Of a DNA stretch of 59,845 bases, positions 1 through 7,050 are shown piece after piece. This DNA comes from Acidobacteriota bacterium (lineage in GTDB: Bacteria > Acidobacteriota > JAAYUB01), in NCBI GenBank assembly GCA_029565065.1, contig JAKQOW010000036.1, positions 1 through 59,845 on the forward strand, in the 5' to 3' direction. A model generated the notes under the pieces. It was not told where the DNA came from. It did not search any database and was given only the letters and a program-made list of their open reading frames with translations. The translations under genes and the position numbers were made by a program. Position 1 is the first letter of the stretch. Every line of letters starts with the position of its first letter.

Positions 1-735
1 GAGGTCCTGGAGGCGGGGAAGAAACTCAAGCTGGTGGTCCGCGCCGGCGCGGGGTACGACAACATCGACCTGAAGGCGGCGACGGCGAAGGGCGTGGTGG
101 TCATGAACACGCCGGGCCAGAACTCCAACGCGGTGGGCGAACTGGTGTTCGGCCTGATGCTGCAGCTGGCCCGCCGCGGCTACACCGGCAAGTCCGGCAC
201 GGAGCTGCGGGGCAAGAAGATCGGGCTGCACGCCTACGGCAACGTGGGCCGGGCCGTGGCCGCGATCGCCAAGGGGTTCGGGATGACGATCCACGCCGTC
301 GACCCCTACGTGGACAAGGCCGTGATCGAGGCCGAGGGGATCCACGCCTGCGCTGGCGTGCAGGAGATGTACAAGGCGTGCGACTACGTGTCGCTCCACC
401 TGCCCAAGACGAAGGAGACCGCCGGCTCCATCAACTTCGAGCTGATGTCGCTCCTGCCCAAGGGCGCCGCCATCATCAACACGGCGCGGGCCGAGGTGGT
501 GGACGAGCCATCGCTCCTCAAGATGTTCGCCGAACGGCCCGACTTCATGTACGCGGCCGACGTCGAGCCAGCGTGCAAGGCCGAGATCGAGGCCAAGTAC
601 GCGGGCCGTTACTTCTTCACCGCCAAGAAAATGGGTGCCCAGACCGAGGAGGCCAACATCAATGCCGGACTGGCGGCCGCCCGCCAGATCGTCGGGTTCT
701 TCGAGAAGGGCGACGCGAAGTTCAAGGTCAACTGA
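1..735 (+). CDS. serA: D-3-phosphoglycerate dehydrogenase (3' part, partial at window edge)
   Basis: The frame is open to the left edge, so the N-terminus is missing; 244 residues are visible. It is a D-isomer-specific 2-hydroxyacid dehydrogenase, expected to oxidise 3-phosphoglycerate with NAD in the first step of serine synthesis. The nucleotide-binding stretch reads HAYGNVG, so the first glycine of the usual GxGxxG is Ala. NTARAEVVDE follows. Near the C-terminus the usual TPHxGA reads TAKKMGAQTEEAN, so a Lys sits where the catalytic His is expected. That is the hallmark of the short type IIIK enzymes known from Entamoeba. There is no C-terminal ACT domain; the protein stops about 50 residues after this motif. 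A nested-hairpin terminator follows. The specificity call rests on overall resemblance; another hydroxyacid dehydrogenase is possible. Confidence 0.85.
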   Translation, partial: EVLEAGKKLKLVVRAGAGYDNIDLKAATAKGVVVMNTPGQNSNAVGELVFGLMLQLARRGYTGKSGTELRGKKIGLHAYGNVGRAVAAIAKGFGMTIHAVDPYVDKAVIEAEGIHACAGVQEMYKACDYVSLHLPKTKETAGSINFELMSLLPKGAAIINTARAEVVDEPSLLKMFAERPDFMYAADVEPACKAEIEAKYAGRYFFTAKKMGAQTEEANINAGLAAARQIVGFFEKGDAKFKVN

Positions 736-755
736 GCGCGCGTTTCGAGACGGGT

Positions 756-798
756 CACCGCCGGTCACCTGCGTCGCAGGCGGCCGGCGGTGTTTTGC
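756..798 (+). terminator. Intrinsic terminator after the phosphoglycerate dehydrogenase gene
   Basis: The 9-bp stem CACCGCCGG (756-764) / CCGGCGGTG (784-792) encloses a smaller hairpin (768-772 with 776-780). It is followed directly by TTTTG and a further TTTG. It lies 21 bases past the stop codon. The remaining bases up to 944 show nothing recognisable. Confidence 0.7.
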
Positions 799-943
799 CT
801 TTGATTCGGTCGGGACAGAATGTTTCGGGTGCACCGGGCAGGTCGGCCGGACAGGGGTGGCCGGATTCAACAAGTTCTTGGCGGAACGGGCGATCGCCGC
901 AGGGCAGGTGACGGCTGAGCCGGCCTGTCAGATGAAGTGCTCC

Positions 944-999
944 AATCTCCCCTGACCCCTATCTATTAACTGTTCTCTGTTCACCATTCACTTTTCACC
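944..999 (-). repeat. Heptamer array A, at the 3' end of the response-regulator gene
   Basis: Read on the minus strand from 999, eight successive 7-bp words keep register. The first five are variants of GGTGAAC or AGTGAAC; then comes AGATAGG and two GG-rich words. The regulator's TGA stop (997-995) lies inside the first word. This is the shortest and most degenerate of the eight arrays. It faces the end of a plus-strand gene, so it sits between convergent genes. Confidence 0.7.
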
Positions 1000-2449
1000 T
1001 GATCCCGAACCGCTTCATTTTCTCCAACAGCGACTGGCGGGTGATGTGTAACCGCGCGGCGGCGTGGGTGCGGTTGCCGCTGCAGGCGTCCAGCGCGGTG
1101 ATGATGAGGCCGCGCTCGAAGGCGTCCGTCTGCCGGCGCAGGTCCATGGACGGATCGGCGGCATCACCGCAGCTCCCGTCGGGGGCGGCGGCGGGCGGGC
1201 GCCCCACGTCGTCGCGGATGTAGGCGGCCACCGCATCGAGTTCGATCGTGCCACCTTCGGTCGAGAGCAGGACCAGCCGCTCCACTTCGTTTTCCAGCTG
1301 GCGGACGTTGCCCGGCCAGCGGTACGCCTCCAGCAGGCGCAACGCCGCCTCGGATATGCCGACCGGGCGGCGGTTCATCTTGGCGTGGGCGCGCTCCAGA
1401 AAAAATTCCACCAGGGGGCGGATGTCGTCGCGGCGCTCGGCCAGCGGCGGGATCCGGACGGTGAACACGTTGAGCCGGAAGAACAGGTCCTCGCGGAAGG
1501 CGCCGGCCCGCACTTCGGCCTGCAGGTCGCGGTTGGTGGAGGCGACCACGCGCACGTCCACCCGGGCGGGCTTCTCCGCGCCCACGGGCCAGATCTCGCC
1601 CTGCTGCAGCGCCCGCAGCAGCTTCACCTGCAGCTCCGCCGGCGCCTCGCCCACCTCGTCCAGAAAGAGCGTGCCGCCGTCGGCCACCTGGAAGTAGCCC
1701 TTCTTGTGGCCCACCGCGCCGGAGAAGGCCCCCTTGCGATAGCCGAAGAACTCGCTCTCGGCCAGCTCCCGGGGAATCGCGCCGCAGTTCACCGCCACGA
1801 ACACCTCGCCGGCGCGGCGGCTGTGGCGGTGGATGAACCGGGCCACGAGCTCCTTGCCGGTGCCGGTCTCGCCGGTGAGCAGCACGGTGGTGTCGACGCC
1901 GGCCACCCGGCGGGCGGAATCCAGGATGTCGGCCATGGCCCGGGAGCGGAAGATGATGTTCTCGGCGTCGAGAAAGCGGCGGACGTCGCCCTGGAGCGCC
2001 TGGTTCTCGCGGCTCAGCCGCTCGTTGGCCTGGCGCAGCGCCTCGGTGAGGCGGCGGTTTTCCCGTTCCAGCGTCTGCTTCTCCAGCGCCTGCCGGACGA
2101 CGATGCGCAGCTCCACCGGGTCCCACGGCTTGGTGATGTACCGGTAGACGTGCCCGTCGTTGATGGCGTGGATGAGGTCCTCCACCTCGGTGTAGCCGGT
2201 GAGCACGATCCGCATGACATCCGGCTTGATCTTGAGGATCCGCCTCAGCAGCTCGATCCCGGACATCCGCGGCATCTTCTGGTCGGTGATGACCAGGTCC
2301 ACGTCTTCACGCTCGACGATGGCGAACGCCTCCTCGCCGGAGGCGGCCTCCAGCACGCGGTACTCGGCGAAGAAGGTCCGCTTCAGCTTCTGCAGGTTGG
2401 CCGGCTCGTCGTCCACGACGAGGAGGACCGGCTGCCGCGGATCGCTCAT
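995..2449 (-). CDS. Sigma-54-dependent response regulator (NtrC/AtoC type)
   Basis: 484 residues. A receiver domain (about 1-120, phospho-acceptor Asp56 in DLVITDQKMP) is followed by a coiled linker and a AAA+ sigma-54-interaction domain with Walker A GETGTGKE (193-200) and Walker B LFLDE (261-265). A C-terminal Fis-type helix-turn-helix lies around 440-484. The sigma-54 contact loop, normally GAFTGA, reads GAFSGA (240-245). The protein should remodel sigma-54 RNA polymerase when phosphorylated by its partner kinase. Its ATG overlaps the kinase stop codon (ATGA, 2446-2449), so the two are translationally coupled. The stop codon falls in heptamer array A. The target promoter is unknown. Confidence 0.93.
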   Translation of the reverse strand: MSDPRQPVLLVVDDEPANLQKLKRTFFAEYRVLEAASGEEAFAIVEREDVDLVITDQKMPRMSGIELLRRILKIKPDVMRIVLTGYTEVEDLIHAINDGHVYRYITKPWDPVELRIVVRQALEKQTLERENRRLTEALRQANERLSRENQALQGDVRRFLDAENIIFRSRAMADILDSARRVAGVDTTVLLTGETGTGKELVARFIHRHSRRAGEVFVAVNCGAIPRELAESEFFGYRKGAFSGAVGHKKGYFQVADGGTLFLDEVGEAPAELQVKLLRALQQGEIWPVGAEKPARVDVRVVASTNRDLQAEVRAGAFREDLFFRLNVFTVRIPPLAERRDDIRPLVEFFLERAHAKMNRRPVGISEAALRLLEAYRWPGNVRQLENEVERLVLLSTEGGTIELDAVAAYIRDDVGRPPAAAPDGSCGDAADPSMDLRRQTDAFERGLIITALDACSGNRTHAAARLHITRQSLLEKMKRFGIR

Positions 2450-4560
2450 GGCGCCTCCCCCGCCGCCGGCGGCGGCCCGTCGGGCGGCAGCTCCACTCGG
2501 AACACGGCCCCGCCGTCGGCGCCGTTGCGGGCCCGCAGGGCGCCGCCGTGCTGCTGCACGATGCTGTAGCTGATGCTCAGCCCCAGGCCGGTGCCTTTGC
2601 CAACGTCCTTGGTGGTGAAGAACGGGTCGAAGATCCGGTTCAGATGCTCCGGCGGGATGCCGGGACCGGAGTCGGCCACCTCGACCACGACCCGGCCGCT
2701 CTCCCTGAGGGTGCGGACCCAGATGGTCCCCTCGCCCTCGATGGCGTCGATGGCGTTGCTGAGCAGGTTCAGGAACACCTGTTCCATCTTGCCCACCAGC
2801 ACCCGCGCCGGGGGGATGGCGCCGTATTCGCGGACGATCCGGATCCGGTTCTTGTACTGGTTGCGCAGGAGGTTGAGGCACATGTCGAGGACCTTGCACA
2901 GGTCCACCTCCTCCGGCTCGCCGGAGGGGGCGCGCGAAAACACCCGCAGGTCATCCACGATGGTCTTGATCCGCTCGGCGCCCTCGTGAATGTTGGCGGC
3001 CAGTCCGCCGATGTCGCCGAGGATGAAATCGATGCGGAGCTCCTCGCGCAGCCGCGCCAGCTCCGCCGGCGCGGCGCCGGCGGTCACCCGGGCCAGGTAC
3101 CGGCCCAGCTTGTCGGCATATTCGTCGAGGAAGCGGGTGTTGCCGTAGATGAAATTCAGCGGATTCTTGATCTCGTGGGCGATCCCGGCGACCAGCCGCC
3201 CCAGCGAGGCCATCTTTTCCGACTGGACGAGCTGGTCCTGGGCGTCGTGGAGGTCCTGCAGCGCCTGCCGCAGCTCGCGGTTGCTCGCTTCCAGCTCCTC
3301 GGTGCGATGGCGGACCTTGACCTCGAGGTCGCGGTTACTGGCCTCGAGCTCCTGCTGGCGCTCCTCCACCGTCCGGGCCATTTGGTTGAACGCCTCGCCC
3401 AGCGCGCCGATCTCGTCGTCGGCCGCCGGCTGCACCCGGCGGTGATACTGCCCGCGGGCGATCTCCCGGGCCGATTCGGTGAGGGACAGCAGTGGCCGGC
3501 TGATCTGACGGCTCAGCAGCCACGCGCCGGCGACGACGAGAATGACGGCGACGCTGACGATGCCGGCGAACGCCAGCGCCAGCTGGTACACCGGCTTGAA
3601 GATATCCCCTTCGCTGAGCGTGACCACGATGCGCCAGCCGAAGTCCCGGCTGCCGACGCGGGCCAGCCCGCCGTACCGCGCGGCGGGCGCGGGCAGGTGG
3701 ACGGTTGCGCCGCCGGCTCGGATGGCCGCCGGCAGCGCGGCCAGGCCGGGCTGAGCGGCCAGCTCGGCGCCTACCCCGTTGGCGGTGTCGCCGGGCCGGC
3801 GGTTGCGCCGCTCCGGCGCGGCCAAAATGCGCCGGTCGTCCCGCGACAGGAGGAGCGCGTAACCCGACGGGAGCCCATACCGGCGGAAATCCGATTCCAC
3901 CAGATCCAGCTGGGCCTGGATGTATTCCCAGTTCATGATGTTGATCCAGACTCCCAGCACGCGGCCGGTGGCGTGGTCCCGGACCGGCTGGGCGAACAGC
4001 AGATGATAGGAGCGGCTGGCATCGTCGTCCTCGAAGAAGTAGAGCCGGTGCGCCAGCGGCGAGGCGTACCAGTCGTGCACGGCGGCACGTCCCTGCATGG
4101 CCTGCCGCCAGGCGGCCGCCTCCACGGGGCAGGCGTCGACGGGCCGGCCCACCAGCTCGTTGAGCAGCCGCGGGTCGAACCAGTCGCCGAACCGGTTGAT
4201 GCTGTTGCAGGCGCGGATGGTCCCCCCGGCGTCCACCAGCACCATCAGGTCGTACACCTCGTGGATCTGGACGTACTCGTTGAGGGTGGCCTGGGTGGGG
4301 GAGGCGGGCGTCGCCGGCGCAGGGGCGTCGCGCAGGAAGGCTTCAACGCCCTCGTTCGAAGCCATGGCGGCGCCCTCCTCGCGGCGCTCGGTGAGGAACA
4401 GGTCCAGCTTGTCGGCCGTCTGCTGGGAGAGGTGATGCAGGTAGATCTCCACCCGGTCGTCGACGATGATGCGGCGGGCGAACTGGTAGAACAGCAGCAG
4501 CGCCGCGGCCAGCGGCAGGAGGCCCGCCAGCACCAGCCAGAGGAGGATTCTGCCCCGCAT
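2446..4560 (-). CDS. Membrane sensor histidine kinase, partner of the downstream regulator
   Basis: 704 residues from the ATG at 4560. A GTG at 4578 in the same frame, with GGACGAGG ahead of it, would add six residues. Layout: first membrane segment about 5-25; a large periplasmic region of about 300 residues, probably a Cache-type ligand sensor; second membrane segment about 335-360; HAMP; a coiled coil; then HisKA ([12 protein letters not shown]), an N box ([10 protein letters not shown]) and an ATPase domain ([16 protein letters not shown]). It autophosphorylates on the HisKA His and hands phosphate to the sigma-54 regulator encoded immediately downstream. A good promoter lies at 4631-4659. 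The divergent neighbour is an amino-acid symporter, which suggests, but does not prove, a small nitrogenous or organic ligand. Confidence 0.92.
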   Translation of the reverse strand: MRGRILLWLVLAGLLPLAAALLLFYQFARRIIVDDRVEIYLHHLSQQTADKLDLFLTERREEGAAMASNEGVEAFLRDAPAPATPASPTQATLNEYVQIHEVYDLMVLVDAGGTIRACNSINRFGDWFDPRLLNELVGRPVDACPVEAAAWRQAMQGRAAVHDWYASPLAHRLYFFEDDDASRSYHLLFAQPVRDHATGRVLGVWINIMNWEYIQAQLDLVESDFRRYGLPSGYALLLSRDDRRILAAPERRNRRPGDTANGVGAELAAQPGLAALPAAIRAGGATVHLPAPAARYGGLARVGSRDFGWRIVVTLSEGDIFKPVYQLALAFAGIVSVAVILVVAGAWLLSRQISRPLLSLTESAREIARGQYHRRVQPAADDEIGALGEAFNQMARTVEERQQELEASNRDLEVKVRHRTEELEASNRELRQALQDLHDAQDQLVQSEKMASLGRLVAGIAHEIKNPLNFIYGNTRFLDEYADKLGRYLARVTAGAAPAELARLREELRIDFILGDIGGLAANIHEGAERIKTIVDDLRVFSRAPSGEPEEVDLCKVLDMCLNLLRNQYKNRIRIVREYGAIPPARVLVGKMEQVFLNLLSNAIDAIEGEGTIWVRTLRESGRVVVEVADSGPGIPPEHLNRIFDPFFTTKDVGKGTGLGLSISYSIVQQHGGALRARNGADGGAVFRVELPPDGPPPAAGEAP

Positions 4561-4630
4561 GCCCCGCAACAGTTTCACCGGCGGCGCCTCGTCCGAAAGA
4601 TGCCCGTCCAGGCGGGATTCCGTGCAGCTA

Positions 4631-4659
4631 AAGATAAAGGAAAGGCGGTGAAAGTTCAA
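4631..4659 (-). promoter_or_regulatory. Sigma-70 promoter for the kinase-regulator operon
   Basis: On the minus strand, TTGAAC (4659-4654), a 17-bp spacer and TATCTT (4636-4631). It lies about 70 bases upstream of the kinase ATG and back to back with the symporter promoter. Confidence 0.6.
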
Positions 4660-4668
4660 TAAAGAGAA

Positions 4669-4697
4669 TTGGCAGACGTTGACTTCGGTGATAGAAT
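4669..4697 (+). promoter_or_regulatory. Sigma-70 promoter for the symporter operon
   Basis: TTGGCA (4669-4674), a 17-bp spacer and TAGAAT (4692-4697). The -35 box is only 9 bp from the divergent kinase -35 box, so the two promoters probably compete. This also argues that the symporter starts at 4774 and not at the in-frame TTG at 4669. Confidence 0.6.
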
Positions 4698-4773
4698 CCG
4701 CCGTCTGACGACGCCCCGGCGGAGGATCGCCCTGACCGCTCCGGCCGGGCCCCCAGGCGGCCGGGAGGGCCTG

Positions 4774-6195
4774 ATGAACCAATTCTTGCAAAGCGTGCTC
4801 AATTTCGTCTCCGTGGCCCGGGACTGGATCTGGGGCAACTGGATGATCGCCCTGCTGGTGGGCACGGGCGTGATCCTGACCCTCCGCACCGGCGGCGTCC
4901 AGTTCCGCCTCTTCGGCCAGTCCATGAAACTGCTCCTGCGCGGCGCCTTCGGCAAGGAGCCCGCGAAGGACGAGAAGGGCGACATCTCCCCCTACGCCGC
5001 GCTGATGACGGCGCTGGCGGCCACGGTGGGCAACGGCAACATCGCCGGCGTGGCCGCGGCCATCGCCACCGGCGGCCCCGGCGCGCCGTTCTGGATGTGG
5101 GTCAGCGCGATCTTCGGCATGGCCACCAAGTACGCCGAGGGGTTCCTGGGCGTCTACTTCCGCCGCGAGGCCGAGGACGGCTCCATGGCCGGCGGCCCCA
5201 TGTACTATTGCCGCTACGGCCTCAAGGACACCCGTTTCGCCCGGGGGCTCGGCTGGGCGTTCGCCCTGTTCGGCGGCTTCGCCTGCCTGCTGGGCACCGG
5301 CAACATGGCCCAGTCCAACTCCATGGCCCTGGCCATCGACGCGGCGTTCAAGGAGCACGGCGTGGCCGGCGGTTGTCCTTTCTGGATCTCCGGCCTGGTC
5401 ATCACGGTGCTCACCGGGCTGGTGGTCCTCGGCGGCATCAAGCGCATCGGTGCCGTGGCCGAAAAGCTCGTGCCCACCATGATCGCCATCTATTTCATCG
5501 GCGTCATCATCGTGCTCGGCGCCAACTGGCGGGAAATCCCGGCCGCCTTCGAAACCATCTTCGGGTTCGCCTTCTCGCTGAAGGCGGCGGTGGGCGGGGT
5601 GATCGGGATTTCGGTCCAGCGCGCCATCAGCCTGGGCGTGAGCCGGGGCGTGCTGAGCAACGAGGCGGGGCTGGGTTCGGCGGGCATCGCCCAGAGCGCC
5701 TCGAGGTCGTCGGACCCCACCGACAACGGCCTGCTGGCCATGACCGGCGTGTTCATCGACACCATCGTGGTCAACACCCTGACCACCCTGCTCATCGTGG
5801 TCACCGGAGCCTGGAAGCTCACGCCGGTGATGGGCGGAGAACTGACCAGCACGGCGCTGACCGCTTCGGCCATGTCGACGGTGATTCCCAGCGGCAGCCT
5901 GATCATCGCCGTCTGCTCGTTCCTGTTCGGTTACACCACCCTCATCGGCTGGTGCTATTACGGCGAAATCTGCTGGGAATACATCTTCGGCATTCGCATC
6001 GTGATGCCGTACCGGATCATCTATATCATTCTGTTGTTTGTCGGCGCGGTGGTGCAGGGGCCGTTCATCAACATCGTCTGGTTCGTCGGCGAGGCGGCCA
6101 ACGCGTTCATGGCCTTTCCCAACCTGATCGGCCTGCTGATGCTCAGCGGGCTCGTGGCGCGCATCACCCGCCAGCGCTATCGCGGAGAAAGCTGA
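4774..6195 (+). CDS. Alanine/glycine:cation symporter (AGCS family)
   Basis: 473 residues, the usual length for the family. It is an inner-membrane carrier that imports small neutral amino acids (alanine, glycine) with Na+ or H+. About ten hydrophobic segments are visible, with the family motifs GNGNIAGVAAAI near residue 90 and a conserved NEAGLGSAGIAQ segment around residue 295. The start is the ATG at 4774, preceded by GGGAGGGC; an upstream extension to 4669 would run through the promoter. It is followed without a gap (TGATG) by a small Cys-rich membrane protein. The adjacent divergent two-component system may control it. The exact substrate cannot be read from the sequence. Confidence 0.93.
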   Translation: MNQFLQSVLNFVSVARDWIWGNWMIALLVGTGVILTLRTGGVQFRLFGQSMKLLLRGAFGKEPAKDEKGDISPYAALMTALAATVGNGNIAGVAAAIATGGPGAPFWMWVSAIFGMATKYAEGFLGVYFRREAEDGSMAGGPMYYCRYGLKDTRFARGLGWAFALFGGFACLLGTGNMAQSNSMALAIDAAFKEHGVAGGCPFWISGLVITVLTGLVVLGGIKRIGAVAEKLVPTMIAIYFIGVIIVLGANWREIPAAFETIFGFAFSLKAAVGGVIGISVQRAISLGVSRGVLSNEAGLGSAGIAQSASRSSDPTDNGLLAMTGVFIDTIVVNTLTTLLIVVTGAWKLTPVMGGELTSTALTASAMSTVIPSGSLIIAVCSFLFGYTTLIGWCYYGEICWEYIFGIRIVMPYRIIYIILLFVGAVVQGPFINIVWFVGEAANAFMAFPNLIGLLMLSGLVARITRQRYRGES

Positions 6196-6395
6196 TGGAT
6201 ACCGTCTTGGAATGGATCGGGCTCGCGGCGCTGCTGGTCGGAGCCCTGGCTTGGTACGTGCGGTCGCAACGCCAACCGGCCTGTCCAAATCAGGCCGGTC
6301 GCAGTGCCTGCGGCCAATGCCCGCTCCGGAACGACTGCGCGGGGCTCATCGTGGTCGAAGCCGACGAGGAGCCGGCGCCGCGGAGGCCGGCGTGA
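6195..6395 (+). CDS. Small membrane-anchored Cys-rich protein
   Basis: 66 residues. The ATG shares its A with the symporter stop codon (TGATG), indicating translational coupling. One N-terminal membrane segment (about 5-23) is followed by a short basic linker and four cysteines in the pattern C-x8-C-x2-C-x5-C, then an acidic, Pro-rich tail. The layout resembles the small FeoB-associated Cys-rich membrane proteins, but the neighbour here is an amino-acid carrier and there is no feo gene. The cysteines could bind a metal or Fe-S centre. No function is assigned; that it is a real gene rests on the coupling and on codon use like its neighbours. Confidence 0.7.
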   Translation: MDTVLEWIGLAALLVGALAWYVRSQRQPACPNQAGRSACGQCPLRNDCAGLIVVEADEEPAPRRPA

Positions 6396-6489
6396 GATCG
6401 TTTACCGTGCGGACCGCGCGCCGGACGGAATGTGTCGACATCACTGCGCAGGTCGGGGAGTGCGCTGCCGCCGCCGGGTGGCGGGACAG

Positions 6490-7050
6490 AATCGAGGCTC
6501 GAGGCTCGAGACTAGAGGCTCGTTCCCGTAACGCGGATTTCGTATTTCGTGCTCGTAATTCGTACTCGTAATCGTAATTCGTAATCGTACTCGTGATCGT
6601 AATCGTGTTCGTAATCGAGGCTCGAGGCTCGAGACTAGAGGCTCGTTCCCGTAACGCGGATTTCGTATTTCGTGCTCGTAATTCGTAATCGTACTCGTAA
6701 TCGTAATTCGTAATCGTAATTCGTAATCGTAATTCGTAATCGTCATCGTGCTCGTGATCGGAGCCGGGACCTGGGTTCTGGGACCTGGGTTCTGGGACCT
6801 AAGTTCTGGGTTCTGGGTCCTGGTTACCAGCTCCCAGGACCTAGTACCCAGCACCCAGGTCCCAAATCCCAGTAGAATCCAGCGCATATCCAAATAGCCA
6901 TTAAAAATAAGCAATAATGGATAACCAATAATCCAGAAATGACCAATGAGAAATGATCAATGAGAAATGATTAATGACAACCTTGTCCCCATCTCCCCAT
7001 TCCCCCATTCCCCCATTCACCCACCCCTATCTCCTATCTCCTGTCTCTTT
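6490..7050 (-). repeat. Heptamer array B between convergent genes, with a 75-bp direct repeat
   Basis: This fills the 631-base gap between the Cys-rich protein and the hybrid kinase. On the minus strand it begins inside the kinase gene (AGATAGG words around 7024-7044). It continues through GGGAATG-, AATGAGA- and CCCAGAA/CCCAGGT-type words, mostly 7 bp with some 8-bp steps, then GATTACGA-type words. It ends in CGAGCCT words with two copies of the core CCGCGTTACGGGAACGA. A perfect 75-bp direct repeat occupies 6490-6564 and 6613-6687. A 157-codon minus-strand ORF here merely translates the repeats. Bases 6396-6489 show nothing recognisable. Confidence 0.85.

Noticed and set aside
1064..2569. Long plus-strand ORFs opposite the regulator and kinase genes, and similar long ORFs opposite many other genes
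   Set aside because: In GC-rich DNA the strand opposite a real gene is often open; these have low-complexity Ala/Gly/Arg-rich translations and no start signals.
4669..4685. Sigma-54 promoter (TTGGCA...TTGAC) before the symporter
   Set aside because: The second element is off by about two bases from the -24/-12 spacing and the GC at -12 is missing; the same bases fit a sigma-70 promoter well.
6441..6914. 157-codon minus-strand ORF between the Cys-rich protein and the hybrid kinase
   Set aside because: It only translates the repeats of array B (the same peptide block appears twice because of the 75-bp direct repeat), has no ribosome-binding site and no protein-like composition.
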